NCBI RefSeq assembly: GCF_008831285.2
Contig: NC_045139.1
Span: forward strand, 13,870,354 to 13,934,353
DNA length: 64,000 nucleotides
Direction: 5' to 3'
From: Nymphaea colorata
Lineage: Eukaryota > Streptophyta > Magnoliopsida > Nymphaeales > Nymphaeaceae
The number at the start of each line of letters is the position of its first letter. Position 1 is the first letter of the stretch. The notes under the pieces were generated by a model. That model searched no databases. It worked only from the letters and a program-made list of their open reading frames with translations, and had not been told where the DNA came from. The translations under genes were made by a program, and so were the position numbers. Shown in pieces: positions 13,501 to 54,680 of this stretch.

Positions 13501-13893
13501 AAAATAAAAAAGAGTACCCAATTTGTGTTCCCTTCGTTTCTAATGCATATTAACCAAGGCAATCAATTAGCTGTCCAGTGGACCAGCAGGACACCATATC
13601 GCTAAGAACTAAATGCGAAAACAATTAAATTAATAAAGATTTCGCAAGAGAAAGTTCATAACATCATGTCATTGAACCGTGGATTTTATATTGACTTAAA
13701 GGCAGATGCAATAAAAATCGGAGGACTGGAATACCAAGGAATGGCGTTCCCCAGCTTGGAATGCCAGTTTCTGCTGACTTTCAGCCTGAGTATAAAGCTG
13801 AGATAGGGAATTTGCAGCATTGCAAAAGGCGGCGTACATGGTCCGGTTTGCTTCATCGATACCACTTCCATCAGACTTGATCTTCTTAGCCAT
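10527..13893 (-). CDS. UCP009193-type plant protein of unknown function
   Basis: Minus-strand exons are 13735-13893, 12869-12949 and 10527-10937, all phase 0, giving 216 residues. The N-terminal 80 residues match a conserved plant family: a basic MAKKIKSDG start, IDEANRTMYAAFCNAANSLS, YTQA, KLAFQAGERHSL, then YQWILRQEEDGKRITASDV. Members carry the InterPro/PIRSF label UCP009193 and are sometimes named holocarboxylase synthetase in databases, without support from any biotin-ligase motif here. The third exon is low-complexity, rich in Ser, Gln, Pro and His, and poorly conserved; it ends near FHETAMDI, where relatives have a similar MDM-type end. The N-terminus looks helical and could mediate protein contact, but no function is established. 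Exon 1 has an overlapping open frame in another phase that is not coding. Confidence 0.82.
12765..12786. repeat. (GA)n microsatellite
   Basis: A run of GA dinucleotides in intron 2 of the minus-strand UCP009193 gene. Confidence 0.9.
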
Positions 13894-14140
13894 CTATTGC
13901 CCACAACAACAGCCAGGCCCAAACCCCAAGAAATCCCAGAACACCAATTCGACTCAGATGGGCAAAAATTAGAGGAAACGGCAAATCCAAATAAACTCCC
14001 CAGGGTTTCAGCCTTTCAGGCACAGAAGTAGGGAAGATATCTCAAGCAACCTGACCTCCAGAAAGGAGAAGGTCGAGTGGGTAGTCTCAACCAATCTTCT
14101 TACGAAGTGTCAGATACCAAGGATTTTGTTCTCTGTCTCT

Positions 14141-14252
14141 CTCTCCCCGTTCACGTCAAAACAGGCAACCGAGGGGTAGGCACAAGGTAAGTGCATGCAC
14201 CGGGCAGTGTCTCACTTTTTATATGGACCGTGATAAACGTGAACGGGGAGAG
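14141..14252. repeat. Perfect 16-bp inverted repeat pair
   Basis: CTCTCCCCGTTCACGT at 14141-14156 is exactly the reverse complement of 14237-14252, with 80 bases between. It lies about 250 bases upstream of the UCP009193 start codon. It could be the ends of a tiny MITE or a palindromic control element; I see no clear target duplication. Confidence 0.75.
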
Positions 14253-14849
14253 GTCATCTGTTATAGTCGCCTTCGTTGCTGGTCTCAGGAGGGACGGTTG
14301 AATTGGAAATGGTGTCCATAGTATGTGGACATTCGTATCCGCATGGGTAAGAATCTGACTAGGTGAACCAACTGGGCGCACATGAACGTGACTCAATGAA
14401 CTTACGGCTAAGAAAACATGATTAGCTGAATTAAAAGCTGATATGAAGAGAAAATATTGTGAGCTTTGTCAATCCACTGACAATGGCACACAAGAGGGAA
14501 CTGAGGATTAACACAACTGGGAAGGCCGAGTTCAAACCTTGTAAGTGTCTCATAAAACAAATCTTTCACCTTAGTGGAAACACACACACACACAATCAGG
14601 GTACACACCAAATGCCAAACATGTAGCTCTTTTTTTTTCCACCGGTTGTGCTTGTAATATTTTGTCTCGAGTCTCGTGTATGGGATTCTTCTTGAGGTTC
14701 ATGGCATGTTGCCATTTGGTGAAACGTAAAACCAGAAGCGTATCCCATAAATTGGTAGTTTCTTAATTGATTGTATGGGAGAAAGGGTCTCCACTGTGTA
14801 CTATCAAGATAGCCGTCAAAGGACAACAGAGACTTTAGTTCATTTGGGC

Positions 14850-15130
14850 CTCAATTAAAGTTTGCTGGTTTGTTAAACAAGTCAAGTTCGAGTCAATAAT
14901 TAAGTTCATGTGTTTTAACTATTCGAGTATAATGTTAAAACAAAAAAAAAAAAAAAAAAAATTGACACTTGCCTCAGCTAAACTCGTGCTACATGCTCTT
15001 AGCTTGAGCACTCTCAAACTGAGCTGACCGAATTCAAGCCGGTGAGCTCGACCTCAAGCTGAGAATCTTTCTCTACTCAAGTCAAGCTCAAGCTAGCTCA
15101 GCTTCGTTCGAACTCGGCTAGTGACAACAC
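14850..15130. repeat. Dispersed-repeat-like block rich in AGCTCAAGCT words
   Basis: The stretch repeats CTCAAGCT, GAGCTCGAC and AAGTCAAG words on both strands around a poly(A) run. Such self-complementary blocks are common in plant non-autonomous DNA elements. I could not fix exact ends. Confidence 0.35.
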
Positions 15131-16557
15131 TTGTTGAGAGGATAAAAACCAATGCAGTCAATATCGTGCAGTTTCTTCACAAAATAAAACAAATGAAATG
15201 AAATACATCCACCAGATTCTGTTTTAACGTCCTGCATTTTCTCAGATCATGAAATTCAAGAGCACAATTTCGATTTTCCAGGTCTTCTTTTTCCTTAATT
15301 TCGTAACTTTGTATATGAATATCCCAGTGGAATTTAAAACTATCTGAATTTCGTTTGTTGTTCCCAGCATTTCTTTGTTTTAAATTTATAAAAGCACAAA
15401 GTGGGGCGATACCAGTTGATACATAACCGATACGATGCGGATACTGTTTTTTACAACATTGCTTGCTATATTCAAGTATACCATACTCTTTAATACAAAC
15501 CAGCCTTTCCTTCTAGATTAAGACGTAAGTATAGTTCGTATCATTTAGTCACATGCTGGTTATTGTTGCAGACTAACTTTCTCTCAGCAGTCAGCATTTG
15601 CACGGTGTAAAAAACTGGCCCATTGGATAATTACGTGTACAACTTGCTTTTTAATACCTTAACATGTGGAAAGTGTTTTACGATTCACTGAGAATCAATA
15701 GCTGCAGAAATTGTAATTTTTATATGTAAAAATATCATTGTTTTAATCTTTGGAGACACCAAATTCATGCGATGTTGGATTGGGAAAATAAAGCATATAG
15801 CTTCGTGGTAGCGGGCTTAGTCCGATTCGAATTTGCATGTAAAATGGCATAAATCTAGAACTACATTTTTGCATGTATGTGACCAGATTTGGATAAATGT
15901 CATGGTAAGAAAACCAGATTTGGATGAATGCCATGGCAAGAAAACTCGTACACAAGTCTTGGATTATTGGATTCCTCCGGCCATTCGTCCATCCAGAACC
16001 TCGCGCACAGGCGGATGCATCTAAACCTACGTTTTATGTTCATTGTGCACCTTCTCCGTAGTACCCAGTCCGCCGCTGCGCCCTTTCTGGTTGCTGAAAC
16101 CCGTGTCTAAAGGTTCATCTGCATTTTGACTTCGGGCATGTGGCATGAATACTTTACATCAATACTATATTGAGACCCCCGAGTCCGAGCTTTCATGGTC
16201 CTCCTCCCTACCATAAGCTTATTATCAATATGGCTCCAGGTTGCTTAAAGGATTAAAGAGAATTCCTTAACTATTTTCTACAGCTCTAAGCCGCAGTTCA
16301 CGGTGGTTCCCAAATTGGTTAAACCATCAGAAAACAGCTGAATTCAGAAGATCAGTAGGAGCTTATACCAGGTAAGTCAGATTTCTCTTTGACACAGAGA
16401 GAGAGAGTCGTACAAAATAAAGCAGATTTATTTCTCATGCCATTGCAATTTTTCAAGCAAAAGGCTCAGTAGTTCGGTGTGCCTCAGACAAGCTACAATG
16501 CAAAGAAACAGGAGGGAGAGAGAGAGAAAGAGAGGGAGAGAGAGCTGCAACTTTTTC

Positions 16558-20771
<4,214 letters not shown>

Positions 20772-20795
20772 TCAAACAAGGAAGACGCCAACGGC

Positions 20796-23218
20796 CTGGA
20801 AACAAGAAACAGGTTCCGATTCACTTACATGAAGAGGAGGACAACCATGCACATAAAAGAAGGAAGAAAGTCGGTTATTTTCCATTAGGATGACTCGTCC
20901 AAATCGTATATGACACAGGCAGAGCACTGAAGGTCATCAAGAACTAAAAACACACGGAGGACCAGCAGTCTAGCAATATGCATGACACTGTAGCACCCAA
21001 CTGCGGAAAACTTACTTATACCAAAGAAAATTTTCTTACCAGATATCTAATGAATGACAGGAGAAACTTCAGGAAGGACTGGAAATATGGTAGCCTCGCA
21101 ACAAAGGTAATTAGTTCATAGCCATTTCACATTGTTAAATATTTAGCTTTTAGCTTCGTTGGTTCTAAAATACTGGAATGGAGATATTTTTGCCGGAAAA
21201 TAATGCGGAAAGTGTCATTAACTTTTCCAAGAAAATATCCTCATAATGCTTTTTCCAGTCCAATTGAGTTTAACGAGGAGACAGAAAAGTTGTTAACCCA
21301 ATCACTTAAACAAAGAAAAAGGTTTTCAACTTTTAAAGAGAAACAATCGAAACGCTTCGAGTCTTGTGACCGGAAAAGAAACTTCGACACATCCCCAAAA
21401 ATGAATATTGCCGGAAACGGTCAGAACCATGGCGGGAACCCCTAGACCCTCGCGTAAGATTGCAAAACAAATCTTGGAGCACTTTTCTTGTTCACGTGCC
21501 CAGGAAAATCTGAACTTAAAATACACATAGTTAATAAGACGCGAACTGCCACTTTCTGGATTCTTGAAGTTGAGAAACAGGCGATGATGTAAAAGTTAAA
21601 ACGAGTAACAAAACGAGTAAAAACTCCAAGAAAAATCAAAGCATCAAATGCTTCTTCACCAACAAAATGAAAAGCAGGATGTTTAACTTTTTAGGGCCTA
21701 CCCCTCTTTATTACATGTAAAGGCGTCGTTCGATTTATTTGGTTTTAGACCCACAAGCCAAAAGAGTAGAATCTATTCCTTTCCAAGCAGAGTACGAATT
21801 CTTCCTTCTCATTTGGCCACGTCCAAACGAACAAAGTTTAGTCCGAGAAAAGATAAGGTAGCCCTCACCAAATTAAATATTGAACCAAACCTACGTCTAC
21901 GTGCAGTGATCATCAAGTCATGAAATTGAATCCAAACATGATGAAAAAAATCGGTGGAAAGTCCCAACCTTTCTTACCCAATTTAAGAGGTAAGAACAGT
22001 CTGAGCAATCAAACATGGTCCTCAGAACCAAACAAGATCGAGCCATCGAGATTCTGCATTTTTACGACGATATAAACCCAAAAACCAAGGATAAATTCCA
22101 CGGTACTTTGATATTTTCTTACCAAACTTCCAACTTGTGAGGACCTTAACTAATAATAAAGTGGGAATATGGGCATATATTCTGTTTTGCTGGCATTCAA
22201 GAGTGAAGCGTCGGTGGCAGAGCTGCTCGAAATTCAAGTTAAGGGGCAAACAAGTAAGATTGTAGTTGATGGGAGGGTAAAAAGGTCATTTTCAACACCA
22301 CGAAGCATCCCATTTTTTTTATACCCATCACCCAAATTCGATATTGTTGTTTCTTGCTGTGCGTATGCACCATTTTGCTTTCACATTTGCCCTCCCAATT
22401 ATTTTTTGTAAATCTACCCACTTGGAACTTAGAGTTTCAATTTTTTTTAATGATGTAAACCCTCCCATTCGGGATTCTGTCATTTAAATGTGAAAATAGA
22501 CCGACCAAACTTGTGCAAAAAAAAAAGTTACGGTTACCCAGTTCTAAAATGGGACCTAACGGTAACCGTGATCAATTGAGACGGCATGGACCAAAATATA
22601 ATATTGATATGATCCAAAACCAGATTCATTTCAACGTATAAGCGATTCTATTGAGTTAATGATCACATCAGCGCACATAGTGGGGCCTCGCCTACAGAGT
22701 GCGCCAAATTGGACAATCGACCATTTTATCTTCGTGATCCGAATACCACCTGACCCGATGATCCACCTTGAAAACTTTATTCCAATGTCCTTTTTGCGTT
22801 ATTAACTCATTAATCAGTTCTTTTTCTTTTTTTTTTCAGAAGAGCCAGCTTTCCTTTTCTTAGTGCATTCGACCAATTAAATGTGTGGACATCATATCTG
22901 CTGCAGGCCAAACCCATAAAACAATGCCTCACTTTGAAAAGTTTACTCTCTCATAATTGTGAAGAATTTTGAGAGATGTATAAACAAGTTGTTTAATTCT
23001 TAGTTTCTCGCTTCTTCTTTTTAAGTTGCAATGAAAGATGCTACGGGTGGGTTGAGATCTATAAAACTAGGGAACCAATGCAGTTGTGGAAGTGAATTCC
23101 GATGTTATTGCAACCAATTTCAATGCTAAAACTCATCGAAAATCTTAGACATAGGCCAGTCATCAGACATATATATTACAAAGAGATAGAGAGAGCTGAT
23201 TAGGGCATCATTTCATAC
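20796..23218 (-). other. Probable leader (5' UTR) intron of GDH
   Basis: Just upstream of the GDH ATG, the minus strand has a strong acceptor (TTTCTTGTTTCCAG, ending at 20796). About 2.4 kb further up is a donor CATTCAG|GTATGAAATG at 23219/23218, and a TATATATA box lies upstream of it. Together these suggest a non-coding first exon of about 80-90 bases and a long leader intron. The interior is AT-rich, with no supported gene and one LTR-like remnant. Inferred from sequence signals only. Confidence 0.5.
22916..23110 (+). repeat. Degenerate LTR-like remnant
   Basis: The stretch contains AATTGTGAAGAATTTTGAGAG, a TATAAACAAG piece and GGGTTGAGATCTATAAAACT. The same order of degenerate blocks appears at 26586-26810, where a primer-binding-site-like sequence follows. 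It is probably an old copy of the same LTR family. Ends are not defined. Confidence 0.35.
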
Positions 23219-23333
23219 CTGAATGTGAAAGAGGTAGGAAGGGAAGCACCAGAAGCGTCCAACGATATGCTTTTGCTTTGCAGGCAAGAAAGATGGAAGC
23301 TGCGCACGATCTTCAAAAGACGCATTATCTATG

Positions 23334-23341
23334 TATATATA
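23334..23341 (-). promoter_or_regulatory. Putative TATA box for GDH
   Basis: TATATATA, placed on the minus strand by its context. It sits about 115 bases upstream of the proposed leader-intron donor at 23218, which would put the transcription start near 23305. A (CT)n tract lies further upstream at 23577-23595. Confidence 0.45.
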
Positions 23342-23576
23342 CTAATCCATCGGAGCTGCTATCAATGAGAAGAAAGTAGAAAAAGAAAAAGGCTTAACGA
23401 GAAATGTGGTCTCAGGAAAGGAGGAGGGGGAGGAAGAAGGGAGTTTGTTATGAGGAATGAGATGCCCAAGAAAGCAAATGGATAAGAATTTCGATTTTTT
23501 TGGAAGAAAAAGAGAAAGAGTACTCAGACTCCACTGGCAGCCTACCAAGAATAATAAATCGTGGAATACATTGTCC

Positions 23577-23595
23577 CTCTCTCTCTCTCTCTCTC
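23577..23595. repeat. (CT)n microsatellite upstream of GDH
   Basis: Uninterrupted CT dinucleotides (GA on the GDH-sense strand) about 240 bases upstream of the putative TATA box. GA tracts are frequent in plant core promoters, but a role here is only possible. Confidence 0.85.
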
Positions 23596-26585
23596 CCCCT
23601 TTATTAATGGACAGCCAGGCCATATGGCCACCTTGGATTCACCTTGTTTGGTTGAAATTCTTAAATGTGTCCACCAATATGAATGCATTATTATTTTGCT
23701 TCACAGCAACTGCCTAGTTCCATCCAAATTGACTTGATCATTACTAAGCCAGGTTGATTCAGGAAATTTAACCAAGTTTATTTTATTTCATGTTTAAAAC
23801 CCATAAGGAAGCATTGACTTACATATTTGTGGACCTCTAGTAGGGGAAACCTTTAAGATTGGTTACTTTTGGTTCAACCCACCTAAAACTATATCTAACT
23901 TTCGAACTCCTTTCAAACGCCACAAGAACTGGTTAGATCCGCAACTATGTTCAGCATTATTGATGAGTAAGTAACTGCCCCCAGATTTCTAGTTATATCA
24001 TTAAAAATGCGTGCACACTTGTATGTGTTTGCGTGTCAGCAAAGACAAATGCCAAGTGCCAACTAAATTAGATCAGCGCACTTAAACGTGACCGGTTGTA
24101 ATTTTATTTCCTTCTTCGAGATTACCATCACAAGTTACCGGATACGTATATCTCAATATATCAAACTCTTTCTGTACGTGTTTGAATGCTTTAACGAAAC
24201 AGAAACGAATAAGGTTTAATTTGAAGATGTGTTTTAAGCCCAAGATATGTTGTTTAGACAACAACATTTTCCTACTTTAAGCGGAAGAAAGTTTTGCTTA
24301 AAGCACTAATAAAAGCGACTAATAAGTAGCAAAATGTTTCTAATTAATGGGCATGTTGTTTATATGCAAACTCCTATGCATAAGCTTAATTTGCCTCGTT
24401 TGAATGAACTTAGCATGGAACTCTTTTGTTATCAAACAACGTCCGTCGTATATCGAACCGTCAGTAAATTAAACAACCGTCAAGATCTGAGTTCATTCTC
24501 AAATGAACCATTTTCCGTGTGACCAAAAGCATAGGATCTTTTATTAATTCCAGTGAAAGTTACAAAGGGCCTTCCAGACCGATTAAATATTTAATGATAA
24601 TACTAATTTAGAAACCACATCTTTATGCATTTAATATTATAACAAAACCCCAAAAAGCCGGTGCAAAGAAAGCAGGCGGATTCCCCGAATACATGGGGCT
24701 AGATAGATTCCTCAAAGGCGCGTGCCATACAAAAAGAAAAGGCAAAGAGAAAAATAAAGGTACCGCTCGTGGCATTTGACAAGAATTAACAGATCCACAA
24801 CAAAATGGGCCACAAAGAAACTGGAGAATAAAAGAAAAAAAATAAAAAAGTGAACTAAGAAAACCGATACTGTTGAGAGAAAGTACAACAAAATCTAGAT
24901 ATTTTCACTCACCATTTTTAAAATATAAAAAAATTAATTGTGAAAAGAAGGTCATTAGTCATTCTTCAACTTAATTGGTCGCCACAAAGCATGGGAGAAA
25001 GTGGATGCCTTTGGATTAGAATGCATTAGGTTTGGTGTATTATCTTGTTGGCAGGGCGTACAATGCTTCCGTTTCATTATCAAAGGAAATGGGAGTGTTC
25101 ACCAGGTCATACTTCACTAAAAAAATATGTTACCTCTAAAGCCCTTAGATGAATGTATGTCCAGCAAGCATGAACTAGTGATATTATTGTTTCTTTCTTT
25201 GCCTTCACCACGATGACGAAAATTTGTCAAAAAACACATCAAAGGCCTTGACCAATAATGATTCTGCCATCTATATATATTATAATGAAATAATATACAA
25301 GCGTCAAGTTTCAAGTTATAAAGCATTAAGGCATCTATATAGGCGTCATGTGGGGCACAGTGTCCCCAAAACCAGGATGCTGATGCTAAGTCCCTGTGAC
25401 GTTGAATCTCTTGCAAATGGAGCACCACCCACCAGGAAGCTTTTCAGCCATGATTGCAAGTCGGACCTTCTGCACGTCGATTCAGACCTTGGCTACCCTT
25501 TTCTGAATCTTCTTTAATTGATCAATTAAATCAATACAATTTGCTTTTTCATAACAATTAATGGACAAATTCCTAAACTTACAATGCCAAGAATGGTTTC
25601 CGAAATTTGAACTCCATGACAACCAATCTTCTGAATTGGTAGTGAATGCAAGTGCCATATTTAGCACAACTTGTGCTAAGAATCCATGAAAGGATTCAAA
25701 CGTTTAACCTCTTTCAAAGTTCAAATTAGATGATTTCGGATCTTAATCGCAGCCTCCTACAAACAAAGATGGGCGGAGCTGTTCTGTCATCCAACAACAA
25801 CAACTAGGCCGACACAGATATGGGGCACGTCGTCATTCATGGTTATTAAATAAATAAAGATTTAGATTATTATATACATGCATGGAGCTTCATACTGGCC
25901 ATATGCATATGCTTCCCACTTTTAGAACACACATGTTTAAAGAGGATTGAGTAGGAATCATCCACTAGAGGGAACGTACTGAAATTATTCTTCCGAATAC
26001 CGGAGAGCATTTGGTGCTCCATCCAATTGCCACACTAATAAGGGGACCAAAGGTCTAAAGACGATTATGCTTTCTTCTCGGGACTAGTCCTGTTCCGATG
26101 TCCCAATCGATCCTTCGAAAAATGACTTTTACAATTTTATTCTATTATTGTTGGAGACTTCGTTGTCGAATAAATAACCGCAAGTGAAACAAATTATTAT
26201 GGTGGTTCGTGTTTATTTCATTTTTACGAAGATTTGTTAAGAAAGTATTGACATTCCCCCAAGAAAAAACAAAAAGAATTATTTATAATCTTGTAAGTGA
26301 GCCAATAAGATGAGCATGACATTTCAAAATAAGTGGGTGGGTGTCTAAAAGCAGTTGTTCTGTGGTATATTATATGTGGAAAACACATTTGGTCGTTAAT
26401 ATAGTCTGGAAAGATCATGCCAAGAGATGCACTCCAGTCACTAAATTCTTTGTCTTCATCAGCATGCGTTTCTTACTAGCTTCCGGATGAAGCATACGGA
26501 GTATCGATTGGCACAAGCAGGCTGCTCACGTTCTTAACAATTTTGGAAGAAATCCAAAAAGAAAAATTGTGATCTTTCGGTGCAA

Positions 26586-26825
26586 TGTTATCAGTTAAAA
26601 CTGTTACACTTTAAAAGTTTTAGTCTCATATATAAAATTATGAAGAATCTTGAGGACTTATAAAGAATGTAGTTAAGTAGTTGGTTCACTAGTTCCTATT
26701 ATTTTTTGAGTTAAAACCGAATTGCTAGAGGTAGGTTGAGATCCGTCAGATTAGGAATTTGAACTTGTTGTGAAAGTGGGTTGTTGTGAAAGTGGGTTGA
26801 GTCGTTACAATGGTGTCAAAGCACG
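26586..26825 (+). mobile_element. LTR-retrotransposon remnant with primer-binding-site-like end
   Basis: The block starts near TGTTATCAG and ends GAGTCGTTACA, followed after one base by TGGTGTCAAAGCACG. Many plant LTRs end ...GTTACA followed by TGGTATCAGAGC, complementary to initiator-methionine tRNA. A 17-bp unit (GTTGTGAAAGTGGGTT) is duplicated in tandem near 26770-26800. No coding remnant follows clearly. Confidence 0.5.
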
Positions 26826-28182
26826 CAAAACTTGAACGATGTGCCAGACAACATTTTCCTTCATAATTTCGCTTCAATTGATATTCATCCTCCTCCTCTG
26901 GAGAAAAGATAAGCTCAAATTCCTTCAAGTTGAAGGACGCCATTATTTTAATACAAAATTTACTAGCCTCGTGATGAGTTAAAGGCAAGGGGAGAGCACC
27001 ATCCCCCTGTCCCACCATTTACATCCACCATCCCTTCAGTCAGAGCGACATCTGACCCTCCATGCGCCTCCAACCTCACCAGTCGTACTCGCGTTCGCAT
27101 CTAGGGACAATATGGTACCACTAAATGGCAAATTATATTGTCGAAGCAATCTCAAACCTCCAGCAACGAGTTCCAAAGAGACCATCGTGAGCGCTAAATA
27201 GAAATGCCAACAGCAGCGCGTATCTTTAGACCTGGCCCCCTAACTTTTCCAGTTCAGCACGCATTGATACATTATCTTAAACTAAAATCGCTACTCCTTC
27301 CATGCAGGCAATGTTATCCATCGAGAAATCGTTCTGGCCAAGACTCTTCAATCTCCACAGTATGAGCTTTACTGCCATTAATTGCACGAGTCTAATTTCA
27401 AGTTCCGGCTGAACAAAAATCAAAAGAGGGAGTTTCGACGTAGTGAAGACCACAGACCCCGCCTTGACCAAAATTAATTTGATTAACGATACTTTTAGAG
27501 TTGAACACCTTCGAGAAGTCATAAAAACGATTTGTACCATTATGGGTTCGACCCTTTAACAAGGAGGCATCATTTCAATTTAAACTCACAGATTCGGGTC
27601 CTTTTGCAGTACGCACCCTTCCAAACCCATATCTAATAACATCGTCTCCAAATTCTTATCAGATAGACACCATCCCGAAAAATAAAAAAGCGCGATAGGC
27701 GAATTACCTTAGTCGAAGTAGGATTATTGACGTTCGCTGAGAAGAGATCAGATCAACAAACATGTCGTTACATCGGGATCATTAACGATTTTTCAAGGGA
27801 AAAAAGGTGGATATCACACATTTCGATAAGAACCCCGTAAAGCCAAATTACCTGACTGTGTTTCAAGTACAAACGATAACAAAACAGAAACCTTCACACG
27901 CTTGAAATGGAATCAAGTAACAATCCCAAAAATAAACAGCCAGGAACTTGGGCACAGGATCAAAAGGAAAAAAGCCTCATAAGTAGGAGAACTCTTTGAT
28001 AGCACAGCACACTACATGGTCCATCTAGATGCACATACAACGAGTAACTAAACATAACAACGTCAAAATTGAAGTCTAAAAAGACGTAGGCCTGTCGAGA
28101 TTAGAGTGTAACAATGACGCTTGTAAGAAGAAAGAAAAGAAAAGCAGCACAAGGGTAGAGCGCAGGAAGAAATGATGGGACT

Positions 28183-32558
<4,376 letters not shown>

Positions 32559-32667
32559 GGTTGCAGAGAGAGATCTGATCTTCCTGTCCCTCTCCCTCTC
32601 TTTTGGAGGAAGAAAAGGAAGGGATGCTGCGGCTGCGAGGGTTTTAACTGGTGGGGCAAAGCTCTTC

Positions 32668-32675
32668 AAACCCTA
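32668..32675 (+). promoter_or_regulatory. Telo-box (AAACCCTA) upstream of RPS18
   Basis: AAACCCTA lies 110 bases upstream of the RPS18 ATG, and an inverted AAAACCCT copy lies about 30 bases nearer. Telo-boxes are a known hallmark of plant ribosomal protein promoters and support the gene's identity and start. Confidence 0.6.
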
Positions 32676-34370
32676 AAACCGGCTTTTTCCATTTCCATAC
32701 AATCGGGTTAAAATAAACAATGGTAGCTTTCCCAAGAGAACGTGGCACTTTCAGGTCTCTACACCGTCGGCTATTTTTCGATCATTTCAATTTCAATTGT
32801 GATTCCTACTCGCTTGGTTGTTAAATAGATCCGATACACTTAGATGTGATTTTAAATTCTACTAGTTTATCTAGTAAAGTAATTTAGGTTCAATTGCTAA
32901 TTTGATATACTTGGATGTTGATTTTGATTTTTAACTGGACTAGTTTAATATGGTGAAGTAATTTAGATTCAATTGCTAGTTGGATTTCCTGTGTTGTTTG
33001 AATTTGGAATTCATTATAGAACCTCGTAGGTGATTTATAATTCAAAAGTGAAACGTAATTGCACAGTATTTGATTAATGAATTTGCTTTGCAAAAGTAAC
33101 ATTGGTTTGAGTCCAAACCTTTGCTCGTTTTGTTAAGCAGTTTTTTTTTTCAGACCCCTTGCAATTTTACGTTTTAGACAATAAAAAAAAGGTTGACGGG
33201 TTCCAAGTGGTGGGTTTGAAACATCTCACCAGCGGCAGATCAATAAATTCTGTTTGTACGACAATAAACATATAAGTAGCAGTTTTCTAATTAATATTGT
33301 GACACGTTTCTTTGCACTTTTCTATATAATTAGACCCAAATCCACGTAAATCCAGCTATGAATTTAAGATTTCATATTTGGTTCTATAGCTCTACTAACT
33401 TACCAAGCATCTCCACTCCTGCCTCTCACTCGCCCAAAATGTTGTTATTAGAAATACCCCATGAATTTGAGTTATAAATTAAAATGAAAAAATAATTAAT
33501 GGGATATTAATTTTTAAAGTGGTTCAGGCAATAGGCGTCCACTGCTCTATTATTTTTTGCTTGCATTATTTTGGTGAGTAGTTACATAAGAGGTCTCCAT
33601 ATTTATTTGTGTAAGCATATAACAAATCATTAAACCACAACTGATTAAGTATCTGATATCGATATGCAACAAATATATGCAAAGACAAGGTCCAAAACAA
33701 CACTTTAATAAACATGTGAGTTGAGTTGTACGTTGCTACGTGGTAGATGTTGTCCAATTGTTAAAAAAAAAATCTACCGCTAAAAAACAACTATTACAGG
33801 AGGATTAACGATTTCTAACGTATTAAACATGAATGATATTTTAACAACTATTCATAATGTTTTTAATAACAGATGTTTAATTTTCATCAGCCAAACACGT
33901 GGCACACAATGGGCATAAAAATGCATATATCAATATGTATAGTCAATTACCACGAATTGTACTCAACGAAGATCTGATAGATGTTCTCTTTATATTCCTT
34001 TGCAATCACTGTGAAGCGACACCTTTTTGAAGATTAACAATTACTTCTATTGACGTTGTTTTCCTGAAACATTTGAATTTACAGAGGCATATTTCCCTCA
34101 AAAGATATTTTATCGCGGCAAATTTTGCCGCCCCTCAATCTAAACCCCGATGCGAAGAAAAGGGTGAGGGGGTTGTGTTATTGTGAATATTTCTGGTCCG
34201 AAGGAGAAGAGACGAAGACGCAAACAACTTGAGTTCTTGGTGTTTCGCTTGGTCACCGAACGTCTTTCCCTTTTAAACCATCGGAGATATAGTGCTCGTC
34301 CAACGCGATATTCTGACCAAATTTTCTCCCTCTTCGCCTCCCTCCATATATATCTCTCTCGCTGTCTCTG

Positions 34371-34397
34371 ATGATTGAGACTCTGGTGCGACTGTGA
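34371..34397 (+). promoter_or_regulatory. Short upstream ORF before XRN start
   Basis: ATG at 34371 opens eight codons and stops at TGA 34395-34397, ten bases before the main ATG at 34408. If included in the mRNA leader it could affect initiation at the XRN start. A TATA-like run only about 20 bases upstream makes inclusion uncertain. Confidence 0.35.
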
Positions 34398-34407
34398 ACT
34401 GAGATCA

Positions 34408-54680
<20,273 letters not shown>

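Larger units (their letters stand above)
13894..16557. other. Spacer upstream of the UCP009193 gene and downstream of GDH
   Basis: No supported gene. It holds the putative promoter of the minus-strand gene starting at 13893, a 16-bp inverted repeat pair (14141-14252), an (AC)n tract near 14580, a poly(A) run near 14942-14960, a dispersed-repeat-like block rich in AGCTCAAGCT words (about 14850-15130), and GA tracts near 16397 and 16511-16543 in what is probably the GDH 3' UTR or just beyond. Confidence 0.5.
23342..28182. other. Gene-poor spacer between GDH promoter and RPS18 3' end
   Basis: No gene supported. It contains the distal GDH promoter with a (CT)n tract (23577-23595), AT-rich sequence, an LTR-like remnant with a possible primer-binding site (26586-26825), a minus-strand open frame at 27277-27540 weakly reminiscent of a retroelement RNase H tail, and the 3' UTR/downstream region of RPS18. 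Confidence 0.5.
32559..34407. other. Divergent spacer between RPS18 and XRN
   Basis: Head-to-head promoter region. The RPS18 side has a short GC-richer leader with telo-box motifs. The middle is very AT-rich. The XRN side has a CATATATATAT run at about 34346-34353 and CT-rich sequence just before the start codon. No gene supported. Confidence 0.55.
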
